Below are positions 22,032 to 30,750 of a stretch of 38,345 nucleotides of DNA, in pieces (within the stretch, counting starts at the first letter, position 1; every line of letters begins with the position of its first letter). The translations under genes were made by a program, and so were the position numbers. The stretch covers positions 1 to 38,345 of the forward strand of contig NTJR01000005.1 of the NCBI GenBank assembly GCA_002457595.1, given 5' to 3'. Source of the DNA: Marine Group II euryarchaeote MED-G36. GTDB taxonomy: Archaea > Thermoplasmatota > Poseidoniia > Poseidoniales > Thalassarchaeaceae. The notes beneath the pieces are model-generated. The model worked only from the letters and a program-made list of their open reading frames with translations. It ran no database searches and was not told where the DNA came from.

Positions 22032-25000
22032 TCACTCGCCTTTGTTTTGATCCAGCCACTTCTGACCATAATATGCCCACTGCTCCATAGTCCACCCATC
22101 TGGCAGGCCATCTTCTGGGACAGGAGGGGCACCAGGAGGTAATTCGTCTTGGACGACATTAGTTGAAACCTCATCGTCTGGCTCAACTTCAAATGTGTCT
22201 TCGATTATTTCTGGCTGAGGCATCTCTGGTTCAGGGAGAGGTGGGGGGGGCATATCCGCAACTGCAGTTTCAAAAATTTCTCTTGTTCCGCCGTACATTG
22301 AGTTTGCAACATCATCATCAATAGGCAAACTAGGAGCAGAAGGAACTGATGAATCACCGCCAAATTCACCTAGAACAGAGGAATAATCATCAAGACTAGA
22401 ATACTCCTCTAATGGAGCACCAGCATCCTTGATTATTCTCATTGTAATAACTAACACAAATCCCATCGCAATTAGACCTGCAATTACAAAAAGGATATTC
22501 GCAGTTAGTTTCGCATAGAATCCTGTATCTGGCCCTTCCTCAATTTGAATCGTTTTTATAAATCTAATTTTGGAAGGAGTTGTAACTTTATCTATGTCTG
22601 AGTCAATTGCTAATCTCACATTGAATTCCAAAGAATTTTCAGCTAAATTATCAAGATTTTCTTCACTCACATCTACCTCGACTGTTACAATTCTACTTTC
22701 ACCAGGGCCAAGTACGAAATCTCGATCATTTTTCTCTACTCTCACATCAATGACGTTGAAGAATAATTCCGGCTCTGTATTTCTGTCTATATCGGCTCTC
22801 ATCAATTGTACCGCATCAGGATGGAGATTCAGAACCGTATACTCGATTAGATAAGTACCTCTGTCATCAATAACTAATGTCGCCGTTGACGAAGGGCTGA
22901 CTAAAAGCCATCCAACTTGACCTACTTTGAATTGGGCTTGCCCTTCATTTGAAACAGATTGACCAGAATATGTATCTGATTCAATAGATTGAAGACTTTC
23001 AGCTATCATTGTGACTGTCCTGTCGCCATCTGCATCTATTCCAAATGAATAAGTTAGAGTCAAGTTATATGAAGAACCGGGTTCAACCCAATTCGTATTG
23101 CCATTATTCAATCCATCAGAAAAGGCAGTAATATCATCATGACTGGAGTCGAAAGACACATGGAATCTGTCTGCCTTGTTACCATGATTCCATATTTCCC
23201 ACCTTAGAGTTCGTGGATCATCACCTCCACGATAAACTTCAGTTGTCAAATCTAGGTCTGGAATCTCAATCAAATATGTCTCACTGACTGTAAGATAAAT
23301 GAAAACCCCCTTAGAATAAGAGGGGTCGCTTCTACTTGTAGCCTGAATCAAAATTTGATATGTATCATTAACTATCCCATGTGGCATTGGGAATAGCAAA
23401 AGAACTCGAGTGTCGCCTCCAAATGAATCAATTCCGAGAGTCTGTTCACTGGGGAAATGAATGCCAAGTTTCCAATCAGCATCAACACTCAAATCGAATG
23501 ATTCTTCGGTGTTTCCTAAATTAGTTAACTCAATCTCTAACATCTTCAGACTTCCGTCAGCAGGGAACATCAGATGAGTATGTTCGGGAGTAATTTCCAA
23601 ATTATGATAAATTGGAATTTCGATATAAATTACCCAAGACGACTGCGTTTCTGCTGGAGGTGCTCCGATCGCAAGAAGAGTAATTGCATAAGTTCCCGGC
23701 AAGATATTTTCAGGGGCAGTCAAATGAACATTCAAGTCATGCATTTCTTTAACGACTGTGTGAATACTACTAATCTCAATACCGGATTCATTTAACCATT
23801 TTATATTGCTAGAACCCCAACTATTATCAGAAAAAGAGGCTGAAAGATCCCAAGAAGAAATCTTATTCCCGGTATTTTTTAGAGTCATTGGAACAGTCCC
23901 ACTCTCACCAGGAAGGAGAGTAAGAGCGGGATTAGAATATGGAGGTGCCTGCGTCAAATAAGCAGAATATGATGATTCGACATCCACAGGAAGATTGAGG
24001 AAATTTTTTGTTGAATTTGTCACACCATCGCCTATGTGGACATACCACATTAATTCCTCAACACCGGCCCCATCAGGAATATCAAGACTAAACCAAACTT
24101 CGGTCGAATTAAGAGCCTTAATGGAATTAGTTTTGACATAGTTATCGTGATCAGTTGGATTATTTGAGTCAATACGAATTGCATCATCATACATCCAAGA
24201 AATATTGTTAATCTCAGAATATAATTTCAGCTCAATATCAATATACCCATTATTATGGATTATACAATGAAGAACGGGAGGTTCGGGATCATCAGGGATG
24301 ACAATGTAAGCATTTGGTAGGATGTCATCACATTCAAGATCCAAAGTATATTCGGGTACTTTCTCGATAGCAAACATGATGAAACCATCTAGATGAATTC
24401 CTTCAGTAGCAATGGAACTATCTGAATTAAAACGGAAAGCTAAGTTGTAGGAGTCATTAGGGAGAGTATCGGTCATATCCCAGATTAATTGAGACCAGTC
24501 ACCTTCAACACTAGATAAGCCAGTTGAGGGATAAGTGTAATTTTTATTTTCAGAATTCGAAGAAGATGGATCGAGTTCAATTTGAATTTGATCACCTTCA
24601 CCCATATCACCCCATGCGTTAGTAACCAATTGTAGAGTTAGAAATTCATAACCCGAGATACTGACCTTACAGAAATTATTAGCATAAACTGATGAAACAA
24701 GTGAATCATAATTGCCGTAACCAAAACCATGGCCTTGATCATCACAAGTATCAGTAGGAGAAAGCCATCCCCACCATAGACGATCCTGTCTGTTACTGGC
24801 ATAGTCTGAACCTGGGCGAGAAACTCTCCAATGGCGCTCACCTATCGCACTAGAATTTTCGCCCATTCGCCAATGACCAAAAGAATCAGGGTAATCCGAT
24901 ATCGTGCCATCTGAATCATATCCGGTAGAAACCCAGATGGGATTACCATAACTGAGTTGGTTAGGACAGTCAACTAATCCATCTCCATCAACATCTCCAC

Positions 25001-25562
25001 AAATCCCATTTTCCATTGCATCATTCCAAATAGCGACGGGCATTTGATAATCTAACTGATTATTATTGGAATTACCATCAGCCAGACCACCATCAATTAA
25101 CCCCCTAAGGATAATTCCTCCAACAAGGTTTCCATCCTCATCAATTTGACTATGGGCTGCATTAGGAGTCCAATAAAACTGGGCTCTAAATGACTGGCCT
25201 CCGGAGATGGTCATATTGACCTCCCACTCTTGAATCATGAAGCCAATCGGATGCCAGATAATTAATTTCCCGATGGCAAAAGAAGGCTGTCCTGAAGTTC
25301 CAACTTGGGCGAATGTGACGTTAATCTGAATTAATTCGTCACGGATTACGTAGTATACAATACTGTCATCAGAGTTGACCCATTCATGAGCATTGTTGGA
25401 ACTGTTTCCAATTTCTATACCCGTGACCTCAAAATCAATTAAATCACGGGATGATACTGAATTAGTATGCTTGGTAATTTCTAGATTAGAATCAAATGCT
25501 AGCGGGGAAAGACTAGTTAACATCAGAATGGCAAAAAGTGCCAGTGGTGATATGCTACGCAT
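22032..25562 (-). CDS. Large membrane-anchored surface protein
   Basis: Function not recognised. The 1176-residue chain starts with a signal peptide (MRSISPLALFAILMLTSLSP), then a long extracellular part of beta-rich, Asn/Ser/Asp-rich repeats. Segments such as LLPGESGTVPMTLKNTGNK, LEIELTNLGNTEESFDLSVD and RWEIWNHGNKADRFHVSFD repeat the NEW3/CARDB-like Ig-fold theme of archaeal surface proteins. DVDGDGLVDC near residue 195 looks like a calcium-binding Asp-rich loop. A transmembrane helix (NILFVIAGLIAMGFVLVITM, about 1022-1042) precedes an acidic, proline-rich cytoplasmic tail of about 130 residues that ends with GWTMEQWAYYGQKWLDQNKG. I chose the ATG at 25562; a TTG three codons earlier is possible. 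It is transcribed divergently from the polytopic protein at 25709. Confidence 0.75.
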   Translation of the reverse strand: MRSISPLALFAILMLTSLSPLAFDSNLEITKHTNSVSSRDLIDFEVTGIEIGNSSNNAHEWVNSDDSIVYYVIRDELIQINVTFAQVGTSGQPSFAIGKLIIWHPIGFMIQEWEVNMTISGGQSFRAQFYWTPNAAHSQIDEDGNLVGGIILRGLIDGGLADGNSNNNQLDYQMPVAIWNDAMENGICGDVDGDGLVDCPNQLSYGNPIWVSTGYDSDGTISDYPDSFGHWRMGENSSAIGERHWRVSRPGSDYASNRQDRLWWGWLSPTDTCDDQGHGFGYGNYDSLVSSVYANNFCKVSISGYEFLTLQLVTNAWGDMGEGDQIQIELDPSSSNSENKNYTYPSTGLSSVEGDWSQLIWDMTDTLPNDSYNLAFRFNSDSSIATEGIHLDGFIMFAIEKVPEYTLDLECDDILPNAYIVIPDDPEPPVLHCIIHNNGYIDIELKLYSEINNISWMYDDAIRIDSNNPTDHDNYVKTNSIKALNSTEVWFSLDIPDGAGVEELMWYVHIGDGVTNSTKNFLNLPVDVESSYSAYLTQAPPYSNPALTLLPGESGTVPMTLKNTGNKISSWDLSASFSDNSWGSSNIKWLNESGIEISSIHTVVKEMHDLNVHLTAPENILPGTYAITLLAIGAPPAETQSSWVIYIEIPIYHNLEITPEHTHLMFPADGSLKMLEIELTNLGNTEESFDLSVDADWKLGIHFPSEQTLGIDSFGGDTRVLLLFPMPHGIVNDTYQILIQATSRSDPSYSKGVFIYLTVSETYLIEIPDLDLTTEVYRGGDDPRTLRWEIWNHGNKADRFHVSFDSSHDDITAFSDGLNNGNTNWVEPGSSYNLTLTYSFGIDADGDRTVTMIAESLQSIESDTYSGQSVSNEGQAQFKVGQVGWLLVSPSSTATLVIDDRGTYLIEYTVLNLHPDAVQLMRADIDRNTEPELFFNVIDVRVEKNDRDFVLGPGESRIVTVEVDVSEENLDNLAENSLEFNVRLAIDSDIDKVTTPSKIRFIKTIQIEEGPDTGFYAKLTANILFVIAGLIAMGFVLVITMRIIKDAGAPLEEYSSLDDYSSVLGEFGGDSSVPSAPSLPIDDDVANSMYGGTREIFETAVADMPPPPLPEPEMPQPEIIEDTFEVEPDDEVSTNVVQDELPPGAPPVPEDGLPDGWTMEQWAYYGQKWLDQNKGE

Positions 25563-25708
25563 CAGAAACAAATTGTTGCGGCTTCAATTTGTGTATGAAG
25601 GTTCGCTAATTGCGTGCGGCACTCTTTGAAAGTTACATCTTCGTGATTTGGAGAATTTATTTACCTCAAGTAACCACTTCGAATAATGCTAATAGGAATG
25701 AAGGCCTT

Positions 25709-26854
25709 ATGTTTGCTACTAGACGCGAGACACCTATGGCAAGGCGAGATAAACCACTCTTGCCCAGAATTGTTCTGATAACTATAGTGCTTGGACAGGT
25801 TACTGTTGCACCTATAGTTGGATTCTCACTAACTTATTTGTTAAAAATTGAAAGAGTAGATGACCAATTGGCATTTAATCTAGATTTAGGTTCATTATAT
25901 TGGATTATCATTGCTGGATTAGTTTATGGATTGCTATCCTTATTTTTAGCTCTAATTGCTGGAGGATACAGACCCACAAGTGTAGCCAACAGAGGGGGTT
26001 GGATTACTGTTCTAGGATTAAGGAGGCCAGTAAATTCTTCAGAAATTGTAGAACGTGCAAGATTAGATTTACATCGCAGCCCATATGGAAAGATGGCAAG
26101 AATTGTGAACAGTAAATCAGAAGATTATGATCTATTATCGATTCATGGAGGTTTGCAAATTCTTGCCATTCCAATCCAAGTAGCGCTTATTGCAATTCCA
26201 TTGGCTATAATGGAAGGTATTCCCTCAAAATACATTGAACCTGATCACGCATTTGAGTTAGGAATGGCGGGATATTTTGTAGCACTGTGGTTTGGCCTTA
26301 GACTTCAACCAGTCTACTCAATCCACCTAATTGGCATTGCTGCTTGGTTTCGAAAAATACTTGCGAAAATCTCTAAATTTTCATGGATATTGCCAATCAT
26401 CATATTTTGGTTCTTTGCTAGAATTAGTCTAGAGTTAGGACTTTCTTGGCTCGATGTTGATTATTCTGCTTGGCATACTGTTCAACTAGAAGCAGTTTTA
26501 CTAAACACAATTATGCCGGAAGAAAGTATTCCTGATGCTGCAATTATTGATTTTCTTGTTGCAATTTCAGTCCTACCTGTGGCTGTGTTTACTACAATCT
26601 CGGTACTTGGTGGTGCCCATGATATGCCTAATTGGATGAGAGACCAAGAAGAAAAAATAGTGAATCTAAATCAGGATGTGCTTGAGGAAAAAAATAAGCA
26701 GGAGAATGAAGAAGAAGAAACAGACCCCCTAGATGGATTCGCCCCGTGGAAAAGAACCACCAATAGTGATAATGACTCAACCAATGAGGAAGAGAATAAT
26801 CAAGATCAAGGGAGCCGCATGATTGATTTGCCATTCAATTTGTTCGATGATTAG
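25709..26854 (+). CDS. Polytopic membrane protein of unknown function
   Basis: A 381-residue protein with six to seven hydrophobic stretches, for example LPRIVLITIVLGQVTVAPIV, LYWIIIAGLVYGLLSLFLAL, GLQILAIPIQVALIAIPLAI, AGYFVALWFGLRL, LPIIIFWFFARISLELGL and FLVAISVLPVAVFTTISVLG. The C-terminal 85 or so residues are soluble and strongly acidic (ENEEEETDPLDGF, then asparagine/glutamate-rich). No catalytic motif was seen. I chose the ATG at 25709 because an AAGG-like site precedes it; ATG at 25736 is an alternative, and an earlier GTG at 25610 lacks support. The 146-base region between it and the divergent surface-protein gene contains AT-rich TATA-like stretches (TTTATTTA near 25656). Confidence 0.6.
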   Translation: MFATRRETPMARRDKPLLPRIVLITIVLGQVTVAPIVGFSLTYLLKIERVDDQLAFNLDLGSLYWIIIAGLVYGLLSLFLALIAGGYRPTSVANRGGWITVLGLRRPVNSSEIVERARLDLHRSPYGKMARIVNSKSEDYDLLSIHGGLQILAIPIQVALIAIPLAIMEGIPSKYIEPDHAFELGMAGYFVALWFGLRLQPVYSIHLIGIAAWFRKILAKISKFSWILPIIIFWFFARISLELGLSWLDVDYSAWHTVQLEAVLLNTIMPEESIPDAAIIDFLVAISVLPVAVFTTISVLGGAHDMPNWMRDQEEKIVNLNQDVLEEKNKQENEEEETDPLDGFAPWKRTTNSDNDSTNEEENNQDQGSRMIDLPFNLFDD

Positions 26855-26855
26855 A

Positions 26856-27086
26856 TTACAACTCTTCAACTGGGAAAATTATGCCGACTCCCACCGACAA
26901 CAAGTGCCAACCTGTTGCTAAGAATATACCAAAGAGGAAGGGGTTAGGTCCTATTGAGTAAAGGGCGATTCCTGCAGGAATTATGATTAATCCAACATAT
27001 GGCAATTTGATTCTCTTTGAAATAATTGAAAATAGAATCAAACAGAATAAGAATCCTACAGCGTCAGTGAGTACTGTATCAGCCAA
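26856..27086 (-). CDS. Small membrane protein of unknown function
   Basis: A 76-residue protein with two or three hydrophobic helices (LTDAVGFLFCLILFSIISK, LPYVGLIIIPAGIALYSIG, FLFGIFLATGWHLLSVGVG). The TTG start at 27086 is supported by a GAGGTG site five bases upstream that overlaps the stop codon of the aminotransferase gene, so the two are probably co-transcribed and coupled. It ends one base short of the convergent gene at 26854. No family recognised. Confidence 0.6.
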   Translation of the reverse strand: MADTVLTDAVGFLFCLILFSIISKRIKLPYVGLIIIPAGIALYSIGPNPFLFGIFLATGWHLLSVGVGIIFPVEEL

Positions 27087-27095
27087 TTCTACACC

Positions 27096-28244
27096 TCAAT
27101 CGCCGCGTAGGTTTGCAAGTATATTCTCTACTCTATCCATACCTCGAGATATATCCTCACGACCTATTGTGTAAGCGAAGCGAAGGTGACCTTCGCCCGC
27201 CTCACCAAATGCAGAACCAGGGCTGCAAAGAACACCTCCCTTGAGAAGAGCCATAGCAATCTCTTCACTATTCATTCCTGGCACCTCGACCTTAGGGAAT
27301 ACGTAAAATGCCCCTGTGGGTACATGACAAGAAACTCCTGGCATAGCATTCAATCTATCACAAATCAAGTCGCGGCGCGCCTTGAATTCTTCACACATTT
27401 GAGCCGGATAATCAGAGGCATTCTCCATTGCTTCAAGAACTGCATACTGCATGGCATCATTGCTACATGCTGTTACATAATACTGCATTTTTGTGATATG
27501 GCCCATTGCTTCATCATTTTCAGAAAGGATATATCCAATTCTCCATCCAGTCATTGCAAAGGTTTTCGAAAATGAATTAATCATGATGACCTTGTCATAT
27601 CCTGCCCCAAGGAATGATACGTGTTCTGTATCGTAGACAATTCTATCGTACACCTCATCAGTAACAATCCACAGATCATTTTTTTGAGCAAAATCAACAA
27701 GTTCATCTCGCTGATCAGATGTGACATTTCCTCCAGTAGGATTGCTTGGAAAATTGTACAAGATAGCTACAGTATTTTCATTAACGAGGTTCTCCAAATC
27801 CTTAATGGTTGGAACAAAACCGTTCTGGAATAAACAAGGATAGAGTATAGGATTACCTCCACAAATCACTGCATCAGTAGGGTATAGAGGAAAATATGGT
27901 TCAGGGAGTAATATTTCATCCCCTGGATTAAGGAGGGCTAAGAATACATCCAATAGTGCATTGGTTCCACTCATAGTCATACAAACATTAGACTCATCTA
28001 GAGATGGAGACAAATGATGCCACGTCTCCGCTATTTTTTGTCGAAGGGCAGGAAGACCTGCAGTAGTTGTGTACTTGTTCTTCCCATCCTCCATCGCTCG
28101 AGTGAATGCCTTGATAGCAATTTCAGGAGGTTGGAAGTCTGGTTCACCTAGGCCAAACTGAACAGCATCATCGCCAGCCATGTCAAACATGCGGCGAACA
28201 CCCGTAGGTTGGATGTTGTTAGCTCTGTCCGAAAACCGCACCAT
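27096..28244 (-). CDS. PLP-dependent class I aminotransferase
   Basis: Aspartate-aminotransferase-like enzyme (fold type I, AspC/PatA group) that transfers amino groups between an amino acid and a 2-oxo acid. Motifs: FGLGEPDF near residue 30, LPEPYFPLY (113-121), NFPSNPTGG with the cofactor asparagine near 168, TDEVYD with D196 and Y199, and the PLP lysine K227 in NSFSKTFAMTGWRIGY. A C-terminal arginine (LRFAYTIG) would bind the substrate carboxylate. It is complete at 382 residues. Substrate is not decidable from sequence; aspartate/glutamate or an aromatic amino acid are the likely choices. Confidence 0.9.
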   Translation of the reverse strand: MVRFSDRANNIQPTGVRRMFDMAGDDAVQFGLGEPDFQPPEIAIKAFTRAMEDGKNKYTTTAGLPALRQKIAETWHHLSPSLDESNVCMTMSGTNALLDVFLALLNPGDEILLPEPYFPLYPTDAVICGGNPILYPCLFQNGFVPTIKDLENLVNENTVAILYNFPSNPTGGNVTSDQRDELVDFAQKNDLWIVTDEVYDRIVYDTEHVSFLGAGYDKVIMINSFSKTFAMTGWRIGYILSENDEAMGHITKMQYYVTACSNDAMQYAVLEAMENASDYPAQMCEEFKARRDLICDRLNAMPGVSCHVPTGAFYVFPKVEVPGMNSEEIAMALLKGGVLCSPGSAFGEAGEGHLRFAYTIGREDISRGMDRVENILANLRGD

Positions 28245-28313
28245 GACCTACGGACGTCTGACTAAGCATTTTAAGACACGCCTTCGAAACCTTCAGATTC
28301 TGCTTTCATAGTT

Positions 28314-28319
28314 AAAAAA
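28314..28319 (-). terminator. T-run after the subtilase gene
   Basis: Six consecutive T on the minus strand, seven bases past the protease stop codon. Archaeal RNA polymerase often stops at such runs without a hairpin. Confidence 0.4.
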
Positions 28320-28325
28320 TGCAGA

Positions 28326-30434
28326 TTATTCAATCAACTCGGCTTCAAAAACATCTTCAGTATGATTTTGATTTTTAATGTTTGAAATAATGTTATCAAT
28401 CTCATCATCTGAACGAAATCGAATCAAAACTAGTGAAGAGATCCAAGTTAGAGCAACTAGGGCAACGAATCCTATCGCATATGCCGGGATTCCAGTAGTA
28501 GACTCACCTCCACTAGTTCCAATCACATCTGCAAAAACAGGTAATGAAATGGATTCGCCAGAGATTGCATGGACTTCGATTTTGTGTTGCCCAGCACTAA
28601 GAGACTTTGGATTGAGAAGTACATGCCATTCAAATGGAGTCAAAGCACCCAGCTCACTTGGAACAACAGAATATGTGACCTCTTCCCAAGTACCACCATC
28701 AATCCTATACACGACCCTATCAATCGAGTCAATCTGCCCCCATGAGTGGCCAGTGACATTGATTGAATCATTAGCGGAAATGGAAAGTAAGTGATTTTGG
28801 ATGCTAGAATCAACAGTCAAAGTCTGGCCTGATTCTTTAAGAAAAATAGCAAGTTCAACTGCTGCTAATGCATCCACTATACCATAACCAAAATCACGAT
28901 TCCAATATGGGTCAACATCAGGAGCACTAGGTTCTCCACGACGTTCGGCAGTTTGTTTGAGAACCTCTTTGATTTGCAATGGAGTAAGATCCTCATTCGC
29001 CTCCATAACTAATGCAATAACACCGCTTACTGATGGCGTTGCATATGAGGTCCCACTGCCTCGTCCAGTGTATGTGTTCTGAGTTGCATCGCCTCCAAGG
29101 AAATTATTGCAACTTCCGCTAGATACACATCCCTCAGCCTGAATTATGTTTGAACCCGGTGCGCCAATCTCTGGAATTAACTCATTGATTGGGTTTCCAT
29201 CTCCATTATCCTTGCGAGGACCACGTGAAGAATATCCAGCAATAGTGTCATCCGTTCTGTTGACTGTGTTTTGATCGTCAGACGCGGCAACTGTGATGGA
29301 GAGTGATGAGGCGCTCATTCCTGAGAAACCATCATTGTCTGGGCCATCATTACCTGCGGCATTAGATACTGTGACTCCTAATTCCATGGCTTCGTCGAGT
29401 ATTCGACTATGCATATCAGAACCATCCGAACCGCCATTTTCATGACTTGTTATTCCCCAAGAAAGTGAAATTATGTCAATGCCATAGTTGCTCTCATCTG
29501 CTCCAGACCAAGCATCATCTCTGTGGTCAATAATCCATTGTAGTCCATTCATTGCAGATTCATAAAATTCCTGCTCTAACAAATAATTTTCAAAGGGACC
29601 AGCCCCCACATCAGTACCAATTCTCACATCTATTAAGGAAGCATTAGGCGCAGAACCATAGAACTCTGATTGAGAACCATCGGCCTCTAATCCTGTTGAA
29701 CTAGCCATCCCCATACAAGCAGTTCCATGCTGATTGCCATCATCAGGATCAAATGAACCGTCCTCGGCTCGACCACCTGCAAGAATACATTGAGGGTCTG
29801 AATGCATGTAGCAAACAGCATCATATCCTGCGATGAACTTCTGGTTCAAGCCGGGATGTTCATTGTCTACTCCAGTATCAACCATTGCAATGTTAACTCC
29901 CTGACCTGATACTCCAGAATCCCAAGCACCAATTGGATATTCAGTTGAATTACGAGCTTTGACGTTTGGAGTTTGAACATCACCGTAGAAAACTAAAGAG
30001 CCATATCTCTCAACCATAACTACTCCATCAATTTCAGTTAACTCCCAAATTTGACTAGATTCAACATTTCCAAGTAATAGTGCATTAACCACTGGTAATT
30101 CGACATTTATCTCAAAGCCAAGTGATTTCAGAAGTTCACGGTCTTCCTCAGTCACCTCATTATCGTATGAGAGACCAATATTCACCTGACCAATTGCATT
30201 TTGTAAAGAATCATGAATGCCATTTCGGTCTATGTCTAATGTAGTAACTTCCCACCACTCTATATCTTCATCCCACCAGATTTCGGCTTGCTGAGGAATT
30301 TCTGTTGTCTGACCCTCTCCAATCAACTGCAAATTGTCAGAATCTAAGAAATGATGAGTTGGTGCAGAGAGACTTCCTGCTAATGGAGAGAGCATCAAAA
30401 AGACAAGCGCCATAGCGACCATTCTGCGACTCAT
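28326..30434 (-). CDS. Secreted, membrane-anchored subtilisin-like protease
   Basis: Serine endopeptidase of family S8. After a signal peptide (about residues 1-23, MVAMALVFLMLSPLAGSLS) comes a propeptide-like region with an inhibitor-I9-type pattern (residues 70-140), then the catalytic domain. The triad is D186 (MVDTGVD), H236 (QHGTACMG) and S463 (GTSYATPSVSG), with the oxyanion asparagine in SNAAGNDGPD. A beta domain of about 110 residues follows, then a transmembrane helix (AYAIGFVALVALTWISSLVL) and a short charged cytoplasmic tail, which places the enzyme outside the cell but membrane-bound. It is 702 residues and complete. Aspartate-rich, consistent with a saline habitat. It probably degrades extracellular protein or processes envelope proteins. 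Confidence 0.93.
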   Translation of the reverse strand: MSRRMVAMALVFLMLSPLAGSLSAPTHHFLDSDNLQLIGEGQTTEIPQQAEIWWDEDIEWWEVTTLDIDRNGIHDSLQNAIGQVNIGLSYDNEVTEEDRELLKSLGFEINVELPVVNALLLGNVESSQIWELTEIDGVVMVERYGSLVFYGDVQTPNVKARNSTEYPIGAWDSGVSGQGVNIAMVDTGVDNEHPGLNQKFIAGYDAVCYMHSDPQCILAGGRAEDGSFDPDDGNQHGTACMGMASSTGLEADGSQSEFYGSAPNASLIDVRIGTDVGAGPFENYLLEQEFYESAMNGLQWIIDHRDDAWSGADESNYGIDIISLSWGITSHENGGSDGSDMHSRILDEAMELGVTVSNAAGNDGPDNDGFSGMSASSLSITVAASDDQNTVNRTDDTIAGYSSRGPRKDNGDGNPINELIPEIGAPGSNIIQAEGCVSSGSCNNFLGGDATQNTYTGRGSGTSYATPSVSGVIALVMEANEDLTPLQIKEVLKQTAERRGEPSAPDVDPYWNRDFGYGIVDALAAVELAIFLKESGQTLTVDSSIQNHLLSISANDSINVTGHSWGQIDSIDRVVYRIDGGTWEEVTYSVVPSELGALTPFEWHVLLNPKSLSAGQHKIEVHAISGESISLPVFADVIGTSGGESTTGIPAYAIGFVALVALTWISSLVLIRFRSDDEIDNIISNIKNQNHTEDVFEAELIE

Positions 30435-30487
30435 CTAATTACTGGCGCACAAGAGGAGGTCTTCAACCTCTCTTATTCTCAATTGTT

Positions 30488-30495
30488 AAAAAAAA
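30488..30495 (-). terminator. T8 terminator of tRNA-Trp
   Basis: Eight consecutive T on the minus strand, starting nine bases after the CCA end of the tRNA. A hairpin (GAGGT/ACCTC, about 30449-30463) lies further downstream in the leader of the protease gene. Confidence 0.55.
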
Positions 30496-30504
30496 GATGA
30501 AATT

Positions 30505-30693
30505 TGGTGGGGGCACTGGGATTTGAACCCAGATTAGCGGGTATCTTCCGCTTAGCGTGCACCTGGCAGATGCACGCTCTCGGTTTGCGAAGGGTCGGTG
30601 CTCCAGTTGGTCATCAAAACCATCAGATTACCCACTCGTCGTCATTCCCGTGCAACTGGAGCCCGCGGTACTACCAGGTTATACTATACCCCC
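30505..30693 (-). tRNA. tRNA-Trp (anticodon CCA), intron-containing
   Basis: Exon 1 is 30656-30693 and exon 2 is 30505-30542; the intron (30543-30655, 113 bases) lies after G37, the standard archaeal site. Acceptor stem GGGGGTA pairs with TGCCCCC, the D stem is GTAT/GTAC, the anticodon stem is GCGGG/CCCGC, the loop is CTCCAGA with anticodon CCA, and the T arm is CTGGG-TTCAAAT-CCCAG. The 3' CCA is encoded. A TATA-like ATCATAAG lies 30-37 bases upstream (30723-30730). The splice junctions can form an imperfect bulge-helix-bulge in which TCC of the anticodon pairs with GGA of the intron end. Confidence 0.95.
30543..30655 (-). ncRNA. tRNA-Trp intron with box C/D guide layout
   Basis: Boxes in order: C ATGACGA (30639-30645), D' CTGA (30623-30626), C' TGATGA (30611-30616), D CCGA (30595-30598, non-canonical). 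The guide before D (30600-30609) is complementary over ten bases to the anticodon/intron junction (30653-30662), and the fifth base upstream of D faces C34. The guide before D' (30629-30635) pairs over seven bases (one G-U) with the start of exon 2, and the fifth base upstream of D' faces C39. In Haloferax the tRNA-Trp intron guides 2'-O-methylation of positions 34 and 39, so the same job is inferred. Past box D is a perfect 8-pair hairpin (AGCGTGCA 30571-30578 with TGCACGCT 30554-30561). Confidence 0.85.
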
Positions 30694-30750
30694 AAAGGAG
30701 TAACCCAACGAGTGACTCCACTCTTATGATGCTCTCGGTTGTTCGCTGTC

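Noticed and set aside
22570-22854. Open frames opposite the large surface protein
   Set aside because: Serine-rich shadow translation without a start signal or family features.
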